A stretch of 57,598 nt of DNA from Branchiostoma floridae (taxonomy: Eukaryota > Chordata > Leptocardii > Amphioxiformes > Branchiostomatidae): NCBI RefSeq assembly GCF_000003815.2, contig NC_049997.1, positions 897,033 to 954,630 of the forward strand. Reading direction: 5' to 3'. Both the position numbers and the translations under genes were made by a program. Shown in pieces: positions 1 through 12,700 of this stretch (within the stretch, counting starts at the first letter, position 1; every line of letters begins with the position of its first letter). The notes under the pieces were generated by a model. The model did not search any database. It was not told where the DNA came from and worked only from the letters and a program-made list of their open reading frames with translations.

Positions 1-1
1 C

Positions 2-785
2 TCAGCCAGTTCATCTTTAGTCACAACACAGAAAACAGGGATCGAAACTATAGAAGAACTAACAACAGAGGCCACAACCCCATCAGCCAGTACATCTGTA
101 GTCACAACACAGACAACAGGGATCGAAACTACGGAGGACACAACTACAGATGTCACAACCCCATCAGTCAGTACATATGTAGTCACAACACAGACAACAG
201 GGATCGAAACCACAGAGAACACAACTACAGAGGTCACAACCCCACCGGCCAGTACATCTGTAGTCACAACACAGACAACAGGTATCGTAGCTACAAAGGT
301 AACAACTGCAGATGTCCCAACCCTATCACCGAGTGCACCTTTAGCTACAACACAGACAACAGGGATCGAAACTACAGAGGACAAAACTACAGATGTCCCA
401 ACCTCGTCACTGAGTGCACCTTTAGCTACAACACAGACAACAGGGATCGAAACTACAGAGGACACAACTACAGGGGACAAAACACCATCATATCCTTGTA
501 CTTGCCCATCAACTGACCTGTCTTCTATATCATCTTTCCAAACTTCCGTAATACCGACTACGACGACCCAGTTAACAACGAGCGAAGAGATCACCACCAG
601 CCGTGACACCGGCTCTACACAACTGACCAGCGAATGTCCAACACAGACACCCATTCCTATGGACGTTGATGAGTGTGTGGGGAACAACCACACGTGCCAC
701 CGTGATGCCCTATGTGTGGATACCATCTTTCTGTACGAGTGCGTCTGTCCTCCGGGATATTCTGGAAACGGCACCTACTGCGAAG
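2..785 (+). CDS. Exon: mucin-like Thr/Ser repeats plus first EGF
   Basis: Open in one frame from base 2, so the exon probably starts upstream. Residues 1 to about 163 are Thr/Ser/Pro-rich with the recurring core [12 protein letters not shown], a good substrate for O-glycosylation. A short Cys pair (PCTCPS) follows, then more Ser/Thr. From about 659 a six-cysteine EGF begins with MDVDEC and ends [13 protein letters not shown]. The donor is G|GTAAGA after 785, phase 1. Confidence 0.85.
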
Positions 786-3700
786 GTAAGAACATCATAA
801 TCTATACTTCAGCAGCGGAAGAGTTATGTTGTCGCAAATTGTAATGATTTTATATGATAAGATTAGAAAAGTAATATTTATGCTACATGTTGGCAAAAGA
901 CTACAAGTACAGTACTGCAGTACAAAGGACAATGTCATTAAATCTGTAACAAAACTCAATTTCTGATTCGTGGGCTTGGGATGATAAACTTATACTAAGA
1001 ACTTATATTATCTATCTTAATACGCACCATACTTGTTGCTCTGCTGGTTATTTTAATGTTGTAACTATGGAGCGACGGCGCATANNNNNNNNNNNNNNNN
1101 NNNNNNNNNNNNNNNNNNNNNNNNNNNNNNNNNNNNNNNNNNNNNNNNNNNNNNNNNNNNNNNNNNNNNNNNNNNNNNNNNNNNNNNNNNNNNNNNNNNN
1201 NNNNNNNNNNNNNNNNNNNNNNNNNNNNNNNNNNNNNNNNNNNNNNNNNNNNNNNNNNNNNNNNNNNNNNNNNNNNNNNNNNNNNCTGTGCCTGCGGGGA
1301 TGGCTATGGAGGAGACGGGTTTAACTGCACTGGTGGGACAATGATATGACAGAAGGCAGCACGTGTGTGTGTTTGTGTGTATGTGTGTGTGCGTGTGCGT
1401 CTGTGTGTGTTTGTTTGTGTGCGCATATGTCTGTGTGTGTGTGTCTGTGCCTATGTGTGTGTCTGCGTGTGTGTCTGTGTGTGTTTGTGAGTGTATCTAA
1501 ATTTGTGTGGGGGGGGTGCGTGTATGTGTATGTGTGTGTGTGAATAACTTTGTATAAAGAAGGCTGACTTTTAATACCCTCTTGATTTATTGAACGAGTG
1601 TTACAAAAATTAATATGTCCTTTCAAAAAATGTAGGATCTCTTCAATGAATTTCATTTCTGCTGGGTTTCAGAGAAAGAAAATCTTAATGTACTATGATT
1701 CCCTAACCATGTTTTATATCTTTGCTCTCAGATATTGATCAGTGTCGAGAGGGGACCCATCATTGCCACCCAAACGCCACGTGTGTCAACACAATTGGCA
1801 TGGATGGATACAACTGCTCATGTGATTCTGGATTCACTGGGGACGGATTTGTGTGCGAAGGTATTGCCCTGTCGTGCTGAAAATAATCTCTGTTTTATAT
1901 AAAAATAGTAAGATTAATGCAATATTTTTCATGTACACAATATACTGTCACCTTTTTATTGGTTTTCCACTTGATTTGTTTTTCAATAACATACACTCGG
2001 GCCATGGACCTATTTTTCAGGTAGGCCTAGGATATCGCACATTTGTACCATTTTAGAACATTATCCACATTACAACATCATTGCAGCATCGTAACACAAG
2101 AACCAAATTACACAATCTACGGAAATTAAGATGGCAAGGTTGTGCAGATGCTGTGTTTAAAGGCGCTAAACTGTGACATTCTTCACTCGTATTACTCTAT
2201 ATACAGCGGGACCCAAGCATCACTCTTGATACCCTACAGCGGGACCCAGTCATCACCAATTCAGTTATGCCACTAGATAAAATTTATATGTTACATAATG
2301 TTTTTCTCCTTTTTTTTACTCTCAACAATAGACATCAATGAATGCAGCGATCCAGGCCTACACAGCTGTACCCAAAATGCGACATGCATGAATACAGAGG
2401 GCGGGTATAAGTGTGTCTGCAATGAAGGATTTACACTTCAAGGGTCCATATGCATCGGTGAGTAGATTTGTTAAATAATGGCAGGCCGATCACAGAAATT
2501 CATTTAAGCGGAACAATTGCAAGTTTACCCGAAAGCAGGCGGGTAGTTAATGCCCCCTGAGTGGAGATCTTGTAAGCTCTATCAGCGTGACCCTGAAGCC
2601 CGTGACACCCCTCTAGCTGTCCTGAGATAGGCCAAGTTAGGACAGCACATATGTAAGTCAGAACCGGTTAAACGGCAGAATCAACGTGACAGAAGCATGT
2701 ACAAAGATTTCTAAAAATGACCAGTCCTGACGACAGTGCCCTCCAGCGATGAGTACCTATGTCCTCCTGCACCTACATCATTTTATATCTGACTACTCCT
2801 GTCCTTTTCACCCGTAAAAATGATACTATCCCCTCTGTGGTATGGTCATTTATAGAATGATAAGAACAACAAGGATGATTCTTGACATTGGCAAGGAAAT
2901 TAATTGTTGTGAAATTGCGGTGAAAAAATGAAGTCATTACAAGTAGTGTGTTTTTATCACTATTCAGAAACGATACATTAAGTCTGGCACTTTGGTTTTG
3001 CGAGCTACTTACTTTCTCGTCTCACAGGTACACGAGGATAACATATTGAGTACAGTTGTATTGGCTGAATTTTGAAACCATGTATATTATAGAGATATAA
3101 CCGACACAAAATTTCGTTTGAAAATTGATATGGCAAAGACAAACATAATTAGTTTAGTGTGAAAAATAACCTTTTTTATATTTTTAGTCCATATTTTTTT
3201 GTCATTCCCTCTCCGATTCGATTGTAGAAGCGACAACCTCTGGTAACCCTCGATGATGCGAGCGTGTGAATGATACAATGTTTTAGAAATATCCTTTTAT
3301 TTTGACATCCTAGTAAAAAAAATAGTTGCCAGGAAGCTAGAAAACATGACACAGGGCATGGTTGACCGAATAATGGATTCTTGTTTTTTGTTCTTTCCCA
3401 TCATCTTCTTCTTTGGAATTGAATTTTACCACGTATACCTTTTTTGAAGCGGACAAATATTGATGCGCGAGTTGATATCATCCATAGTAATGGAATCAGC
3501 ATCGCATAATAATGGAACCATGCGTTCAGATTATACATATGGCCACATATCATTCTTAACTTACCAATGAGCAAATACAAATCACAACTCATGCAGTCAA
3601 TCTCTTTCTTCACTTTTCTCCTTAGACATTGATGATTGCGATGGAGTCAACTGCCTCAATGGGGGAACATGTGTCGATGCCATTGGATCATTCTTCTGTA

Positions 3701-6700
3701 ACTGCTCCGATGGTACCAGTGGCGTTGTCTGTAACATATGTGAGCATCGTACTCTGTCATTTTGTATATTTGTTGATTGATGGGCTAGTTAGGTATGTAT
3801 GTTGAAATATGTGCTTCAACAGATGCATGATATTCGCCAGTTTGAGCGTATAATTGTTTTTGGTGATGGTAAATAGATAAACATTTACATCAAAGAACAG
3901 ATGAGCTAAGGAATATATACACCACATTCAGTCTAATCTGCAAGTACAAGGACGCATACAGTCTGTTTTTAAGCTTATGGTAAGTTTATCTGTGAGCAGG
4001 GGTTAAATTCGAATATAGAATGCCTAGATATATTGTCTTGATACTTGGTATGTCAAAAAGTCTTGATAAAACCTAGAAATAGTACGAATTGCGGCAACCT
4101 GTCGGCTCCAAATGGTACTGAAGAAAAACAGCCGGTTTGGATATTTCCTGCTCCGTGCAGTCCACGGTAACAATGTTTGGTTGGATTATGGTTAGGAATT
4201 AGTGACGGTAGAATCGAGTCTGGAGCCTTCTGGCAGCTTTTCCAGGAAACTGCAGGAAATTTTTAGTTGTAGACTTGGAAACTAATTAATAAACATACAA
4301 ACAAACAAACAGGGAAAAGGCACGAGATTAAATGAATTTACATATATATTTTTTTACCTGTAGGAAGCTTTGATGAGGATCAACGTAATGATGTACTAAA
4401 TATTAGGACCCGATTTGCATAATTCAATTGGAGAATTTATATTTTTCAAATGTGCTCAATGACAGGAGCTTTATACTTATTACATTATAACTTATTTCAG
4501 ACGAGTCTACGTGGAGCAGTTGGAGTAGCTGGAGTGACGACTGCTTCTGTCGGGTGTCAAACGGCACGGCGATGGTGTCCCGTGTCCGGTCCCGGTCCTG
4601 TCCCGGGAGGCCAGGGTACAGCGGTACTCCAACCTGCGACGGTGACGACACGGACTGGGAGGTGTGCATCCCAGGTAGACCTATGAAATTCATTATTCTT
4701 AATACTAGGGGTGGGTATAGGTACAGAAAATTCAGGTCCAGGTCTGGACCTTAACCTGGACCTAATTCCGTATGTGACAACTTAATGAGAATAGGCAATA
4801 CTCAAAATAATGGTCTGTTTTGTGGAGTATTGGACTCCCCTGGCGTTATAAAAGAGTACAAGGCTAGCTGTCTCTGTACGATTGATTGTAAGACTTGGTA
4901 GAAATGGATATAGCCCCTACTCTACGTCGCTCTTGTTATTTTCTTCTACCTGTAAGCCCAAAACGCGTGAATGCCTGATCATATATTAATCTGTGTTCAT
5001 TTTCCAATCGGTCCAACATCCTGTCCACTGAATTTTATCATTTCCGTTTTTTTCTTGACCTGTCTATAAGAAAAACCGGTTTTGTATCGGAACATGGCAC
5101 AGCGAGATGCATTTTTGGCAAAGATAAAGATCACTGAGTTGTTTACAGTTCTTGTCTCGACCATTATCTAGATTTGCATAACAATGGCCTGGTGTATTTA
5201 GTTTATATTTTGGGAGCGTCACCTTTGACCAATTGCCAACAATAAACTTTGCTATAATGCGTACTCAAGCTAGAATTCGTTTATCACTACCACCTTAAGC
5301 TAGAATTCGTTATTCAGTGTAATCATATTGTATTCACAAGGTTTAAAACAGCTTTGCCGACAAAAGTGCTAACCAGCGAAGTAACAAGTTAACTTTTACT
5401 TCTACTTAAACGTACAACTTCTTCTCTGTAATCATAGATGTCAATGAATGTGAAGAAGGAACTAGCCACTGTCATCCAAACGCTACCTGTCAAAACGTCG
5501 TTGGAGTTGGTCAGTATAACTGCACATGTGACAGCGGATTTGCTGGTGATGGCTTTCGGTGTAAAGGTAAGAAAAAGAAGCAAAAGTAGGGTTATTATGT
5601 TCTAAATGGACGAATACTTAGCACAGTGAAGACCATTCCAACATTATATCTAAATTTTATTACGTAATTGACTTTCCAACATTCAAGTGTATAACTATTG
5701 GGCGGTTATCAGCTGATATTTATGATAAATAATGTTAAAAATAGTGTCTAGCTAATGAATTTGTGACAATAACAAAGCAAATTGAGTGTTTATGTGTTTC
5801 TTATGTGTTTTAACAACAGACATGTGGTCTACTATGTAAACAAAAAGACATGTTTGCAATATCTATACATTTATAGCAAAGGTTTCGAAATATTTTACTG
5901 CAATGCGCCAAACAGGGTGCTTTAGTTAAACTTAATAACAATAATATAATGACAATAATACGTACATTGCACATGCATGCCCTTGGGTAAAATTGCAAGT
6001 AGAAGCAATGCAAAACATCACATAGAATAATGAAAAATACAATACAGTGACCCATTGGATTATTTCGAGTGGACGCACTTCTTATTTAGAATTTGAGCTC
6101 TAGTTATTATTCAAAACTTGAGCTCTAGTTACAATTAGATGTAATCTGAAAGTCATATCTCTATATTGGGATCTCGTGATAATAAAGTTTTATCTGTTGT
6201 TAAATAATGCTGTACTGCTCTACATGCGTTTTGACAGATATAGATGAATGCAAAGAAGCCAGATTACACAACTGTAGCCAGAACCAGACATGTGCAAACA
6301 CCCAGGGATCTTATGTCTGTGTCTGCAAGGAGGGGTTTCATGATGTCTCATCCGATGAAGAAGAGCCTGTGTGCATTGGTGAGTAAGAAGACGTTAGTGG
6401 TGAAAAAAAAGCCATTGGTAATAATTGCTTATTTACTTAGACCTGCTTTGACCATTGCAATTAGTTTGCTTTTTCTTACTGAACAAAAACGAGACATAAA
6501 GTCTAGTACTTTGGCTTTGCAAGCTACTTACTTACTCATCTCACTTTTACACGATGATAACATGTGGAATACTGTTGTATTGGGTGATTGGTAATTTTCC
6601 GAACGATGTGAATGATAGAAATATAACTAATACAAAACTTCATTTTGACATTGATGAGACACACACAGACAAACATAATTAGTTTAGTGTAAAAATATGC

Positions 6701-9700
6701 ATGCGAACTTTTATTTCATTCTTATTTCATATTTTTCTCGTTCTCAGTCCGTGCACGTGTTGATTCTATTGTAGAAGCGGCAACCTCTGGTAACCCTGAA
6801 ACTGATGCGAGCGTGTGAATAAGAAAACGTTTTGTAAAAAATCCTTTTCTTGAAATCCCAGCGGCAAGGAAGCTTGACCACATAATTTTACCGAATGATG
6901 GGTTCTTGATTTTTGTTATTTCCCATCTTATTCTTTGACATTGGAATTGAATTGAAGCGGACGAAAATTGATACGCAAGCTAATAAAAGAATGATACCAT
7001 GCGTTCAGATTATGCATTATTTCCTCTCTCCATTCGGCTATAGATAATTCTTACCACTTAGCAAAAAAACATCACAACTCATGCAGTCAATCTTTTTCTC
7101 ACTTTTCTCATCAGACATTGATGATTGCGATGGAGTCAACTGCTTCAATGGGGGTACATGTGTCGATGTCATTGGATCATTCTTCTGTAACTGCTCCGAT
7201 GGTACCAGTGGCGATGTCTGCAACATATGTGAGTATCGTTTCCTGTCATTTAGTGTATTTAGATACATGGACCAGATAGGCATGTACATATAAGTTGAAA
7301 CATATGCTTCAATAGATGCATGATATTCGCCAGTTTGAGCATTCATTTTTTCTAAACCAGGACAATGATGAATAGTTAAGCATTTAGATTACAGTTGAGC
7401 TAAAGAATATGTATAAACCACATTCAATCTAGTCTGTAAGTGAAAGGACGCAAGTGCATGGTAAGATGTTTATTTGGATTGTGGTTAGAAATAAGTGACT
7501 GTGGGATCGAATCTGAAGACTTCTAGCAGCTTTTCCCGGGGAAACTGCAAGGATTTTGTTTTAGTTGTAGCCTCGGAAACAGGATCAGACACCAAGGGTT
7601 TTTCTTTTTTTTTATCTGTAGTCTTGATGAGGATCAACGCAATGATGTACTAATTATTGGGATCCGATTTGCATAATTCAATTAAAGAACAAATATTTTC
7701 AAATGTCCTTAATGACAGGAGCTTTATATCTACTACATTATAACTTGTTTCAGACGAGTCTACATGGAGCAGTTGGAGTAGCTGGAGTGACGACTGCTTC
7801 TGCCGGGAGTCAAACGGCACGGCGATGGTGTCCCGTGTCCGGTCCCGGTCCTGTCCCGGGAGGCCAGGGTACAGCGGTACTCCAACCTGCGACGGTGACG
7901 ACACGGACTGGGAGGAGTGCATTCCAGGTAGACCTATGAAATTCATTATTCTTAATACTAGGGGTGGGTACAGGTACAGAAAATTCAGGTCCAGGTCTGG
8001 ACCTTAACCTGGACCTGATTCAGTATGTGACAACTTAATGAGAATAGGCATTACTCAAAATAATGGTCTGTTTTGTGGAGTATTGGACTCCCCCTGGCGT
8101 TATAAAGAGTACAAGGCTAGCTGTCTCTGTACGATTGATTGTAAAACTTGGTAGAAATGGATATAGCCCCTACTCTACGTCGCCCTTGTTATTTTCTTCT
8201 ACCGGTAAGCCCCAAAACGCGTGAATGCCTGATCATACAATCTGTGTTCATTTTCCAATCGGTCTAATATCCGGAATTTTTATCAGGTCCGTTTTTTTTT
8301 CTGGACCTGTCTATAAGAAAAACCGGTTTTTATATATCGGTATGTGGTACCAGTATGCGAGATGCATTGTGGGTAAGGGTAAATATCTCTTAATTGTTTA
8401 CAGTTCTGTCTCTACCATTATCTAGATTTGCATAACAATGGCCTGGTGTATTTAGTTTATATTTCCGGAGCATCACCTTTGACCGATTGCCAACAATACA
8501 CTTTGCTGACATGCGTACTCAAGCAAGAATTTGTTAGAATTCGTTATTCAGTGTAATCATATTTTATTCACTAGGTTTAAAACAGCTTTACCGACAAAAG
8601 GGCTAACCAGCGAAGAAACAAATTAACTTTTACTTCTACTTAAACGTACAACTTCTTCTCTGTAATCATAGATGTCGATGAATGTGAAGAAGGAACTAGC
8701 CACTGTCATCCAAACGCTACCTGTCAAAACGTCGTTGGAGTTGGTCAGTATAACTGCACATGTGACAGCGGATTTGCTGGTGATGGCTTTCGGTGTAAAG
8801 GTAAGCGAAAGAAGCAATAGTAGGGTCATGATATGACATGTTCGCAATATCCATACTTTCATAGCAAATGTTTGGAAATGTTTTCTACCATGCGCCCAAC
8901 AGGGTGTTTTAGTAAACCATTTAGTTTTGATAGTTAAGATAAGTTCATTGCACATGCATGCCCGTGGGAAAATAAGTAGAAGTTAAACATCACATAGAAT
9001 AATGAAAAATACAATACACACACCCATTGAAATATACGCTTCTTATTGAAAACCTGAGCTCAAGTTAAAATAAAATGTTATCTGAAAGGCAAATCTCAAT
9101 TTTGGCAACTTTTACAGATTGGGGTGTCTGCGTGGCGCAACGGCGTTGGAATCAGAATCAGAATCAGTAGGTCCTGAGTTCGATACTCGCCATGCCCCTG
9201 CCCCCATGACGGAGGAGTGACGCCCACTGAGCCTCGCGGCTAATCTGTCTAAAGGTGCCCAAAACACCTATGGATCTGATGCTGCCAGTGTGTCAACTTC
9301 TGCACACTTGCCACTAAGACTCGTGATTTTTTTTTTCTTACAGATATAGATGAATGCAAAGAAGCCAGTTTACACAACTGTAGCCAGAATCAGACATGTG
9401 CAAACACCCAGGGATCTTATGTCTGTGTCTGCAAGGAGGGGTTTCATAATGTCGCATTCGATGAAGAAGAACCTGTGTGTATTGGTGAGTAAGAAGAGAT
9501 TAGTCGTGAAAAATAACATTTTATCCAACGGTAGTAATTGCTTATTTACTTAGATCTGTTCCTCATCCTTGGGCATAGTCCACTGACTAGATCCCCGGTA
9601 CTAGCTGTATAGGGTGGCCCTCGCACCCGCCTCATATGTATTACCTCAATGTTTGATCCTTATACTTCGTACTATAGTAGGGATGCATTCTTCGTAGAGC

Positions 9701-12700
9701 TTGTATTTTGCAAAGTTCTATCATTACCGAATAGACTGAGAAAAGAACTCAGCATACAATGATAAATGATAAGGATAGGATTTTACATTAGAGTACATCG
9801 TAACAAACCTTACATTGACATTTAATTGGGAATTGCGGACTTAATTTGGAATTGCATACTTTGTTTATTTCAAAACATTTTCTTGCAGATGTGGACGATT
9901 GTCGTCATGTGACCTGTTGGAACTCCGGCGTCTGCTTGGATGGACTTGGGAATTACACTTGCGACTGCCTGGACACTTTCAGTGGGGAGCATTGTGAATA
10001 TTGTACGTAAAACACTCGTGCTAAAGTAAAAATACAGAAGGAAAATGCCCAGACTTTGCATGATGTTCAAAATAACCAATGAACTGGTGAACGTATTGAC
10101 TGATAAATATCTAATACCAGTTCAAAAAATTCCACAGATACCTACAAAAGTTTAGGAATTCTTGTCAAACGAACGAACACTATACTGTTAGGCTCGCCCC
10201 ATAAGGCAATGCCAAAAAGAATAAGAAACAGCCATGACTTCAAGTACCAGAGTCACCAACCTAGGATTGATGTGTTCCAAATTTCGTATGTTTTGATAAA
10301 CATTCCCTTCGTATATCGACTGCAGAGAAGGGGGTATATTCATTTAAGCAGAGCAAGTTTACCTAGTATTATACACAGCTCAATTGTCAATGTTTTTTGC
10401 GTTTCGTCGCCCTGCGGCGACGAAACGCCATGTATTGAGTTTTACCTTCAGTCCTTCAATGATGCTTCGATGGATCGATGCATGCATGCATGCCTGAATG
10501 GTACTTGGTTCAACACTGTGTAGCATAGGATGAAGGCCCTCTATGTTTGTTGTTCAACCATTGCCTTATATGGCAAGACCTTCACGTGTTGCGTCAGCCT
10601 GAATTGTACGTGACATATGCAACCGCATGTAGCCGCTACGGAAATGTGAATTTTCTGATGGAAAAAGCTGAAGACACATTATACTTTCATAGGTAGATTT
10701 CTAATATATTTCATAATGTAATCTAATCTTAGGCTATTATTTTTATTCAATGATATTAAGGGATTGTAAGCTTATCTATTTCATTTGGCGCTATTTCAAT
10801 TGGTTATTTGCGTTTGGTGACCACTATAGAAGGCGACAGACTCCATTCACATCCACCATTTTGGAACGAACGCTGTGAGGTAGGACTGTTCGGAAATACC
10901 ATTGATTGCATTGTGGTTTCGGACTTCAATATCCTGGAAAATGGCCATATTATATCTATTCCACAAGATTGCACAAGAAAAAAAGTGATTTTATCAAGAA
11001 AGCGACCGAAAATCGACATAAATAATACTATGTAGTGAGGTTAAAGCATTATGTACACTCACATATAATACACGTTACAACTTAGCTCAATCGGTAAAGC
11101 CACAGGTCTTCAGATCCGAAAGTACATGGTTCGAATCACCGAGAATGGATTTTTTTCTTTTTAAATATTGAAGATAATATACAAATATTCTATTTGTTTA
11201 TTGATATCATATTTCTATATCTCATTTTTTTATTATTTAAGAAAAAGTGATTTTATCAAGAAAGCGACCGAAAATCGACATAAATAATACTATGTAGTGA
11301 GGTTAAAGCATTATGTACACTCACATGTAATACACGTAACAACTTAGCTCAAACGGTAAAGTCACAGGTCTTCGGATCCGAAAGTCCCTGGTTCGAGCCC
11401 AGGAGTGGATTTTTTTTCTTTTTAAATATTGAAGATAATATATAATTATTCTATTTATTTATTGATATTATATCTTTATATATCATTTTTTTATTATTTT
11501 AGTATTCATTTCATATATGCAAGGCCTTTGTCTTATGAACATAGATTCCAAACCCGGCATTCGAATTTTTCTGTTCATGGTAATGGAAAATACCGTGCAG
11601 CGGCTCCCATGCGCGGTAAGATGATTCTCGCAAAACACTCGCCACTAAACTACTATTCATGATGTAAACAGAGGCTCTTGATGTTGTTTGCATGAAACTC
11701 CATCAAAAACAGCGATCCTTTCTTACAGTAGCAAATGCTCCATTGTTCAGTATCGACTTCATTCAGAAGTTTTCAGACAACACGGACGTGGAAAGTCACA
11801 CCGCTCGACACAAAAGTATGGAAATTTTCATGAATATTAGCAAAATTATCCAGGAAAGCAAGGAAGAAATGTTGTAAATGCGGAAACCAGTATAATAGAG
11901 ATGAGGTAGCTGTTAATTGGTTTGGATATTTGTTTGACATTTGGTAGTCAATTTAGATAGAATCTTGTCACAGTGCTGATGGTGCTTTTTCAAGTGTACA
12001 TAAGTACCTGAGTATATTAATAGATTTTATAATGAACTTATTGTACATTTTAAAATAAAGTTGTAAGCCAAGACCAGCTATTAAACAGTACTCCTTTCCA
12101 AAATAACAATTTTTCTTATAGACGCAACAGCCCTTGAGTGACTTTTTCTAACAGATTTTACTTCAAGAAAAAGACAGTTCACACTCATAAACGTAGACGA
12201 AACGCCAGCTTTTTTTAAAAGCACTTGTTTTCCTTCTCTCTTACCTATCGTTACTGGGTGTCGAATGCAAAGTTATGATTATGATATAAATTTTGGTAGA
12301 CATCCATAAACCTTTATGCGTTATATATACCAAGATTATATTTATGCACCTGCTTTCCTGGTGAGGCTCATAACTTATCTATCACCCCTCGTACCTGTAC
12401 CACTGATAGCGCAATCAATCAAATTTCTGCACTATTGAATTGTATTTCTCAGACCAATCGACCTGGGGAGAATGGAGCCCATGGACTGATGACTGCGAGG
12501 CCCAATATGTGAACCACACGGCTGTAGAAGCTCGCATCAGAACACGACGGTGCCTGGACAGGATAGCCTATGATGGAGCTCCACTCTGTGAAGGAACTGA
12601 CTTGGAGTGGCAACTTTGTAACATAGGTTTGTGTGTAGCTCCTTACTTTTAGTCTTTATGTTTTAAAATAATAAAGTATTAGTATTGGATGAAAACGTAT

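Larger units (their letters stand above)
10003..12452 (+). other. Long intron between EGFc and the third TSP1
   Basis: 2450 bases. Holds a perfect hairpin (10399-10428), a 262-bp tandem duplication with tRNA-like cores (about 10975-11500), unrecognised short open frames at 10808-11035 and 11692-11877, and an AATAAA at 12054-12059. I see no further EGF, TSP1 or cadherin exon. Confidence 0.6.

Noticed and set aside
1321-1656. Minus-strand His/Thr-rich 111-residue open frame (and plus-strand Cys/Val-rich frame)
   Set aside because: Both are translations of a TG/CA simple repeat.
10209-10523. 104-residue plus-strand open frame in an intron
   Set aside because: Includes the perfect hairpin and ATGC run; composition and lack of homology suggest chance.
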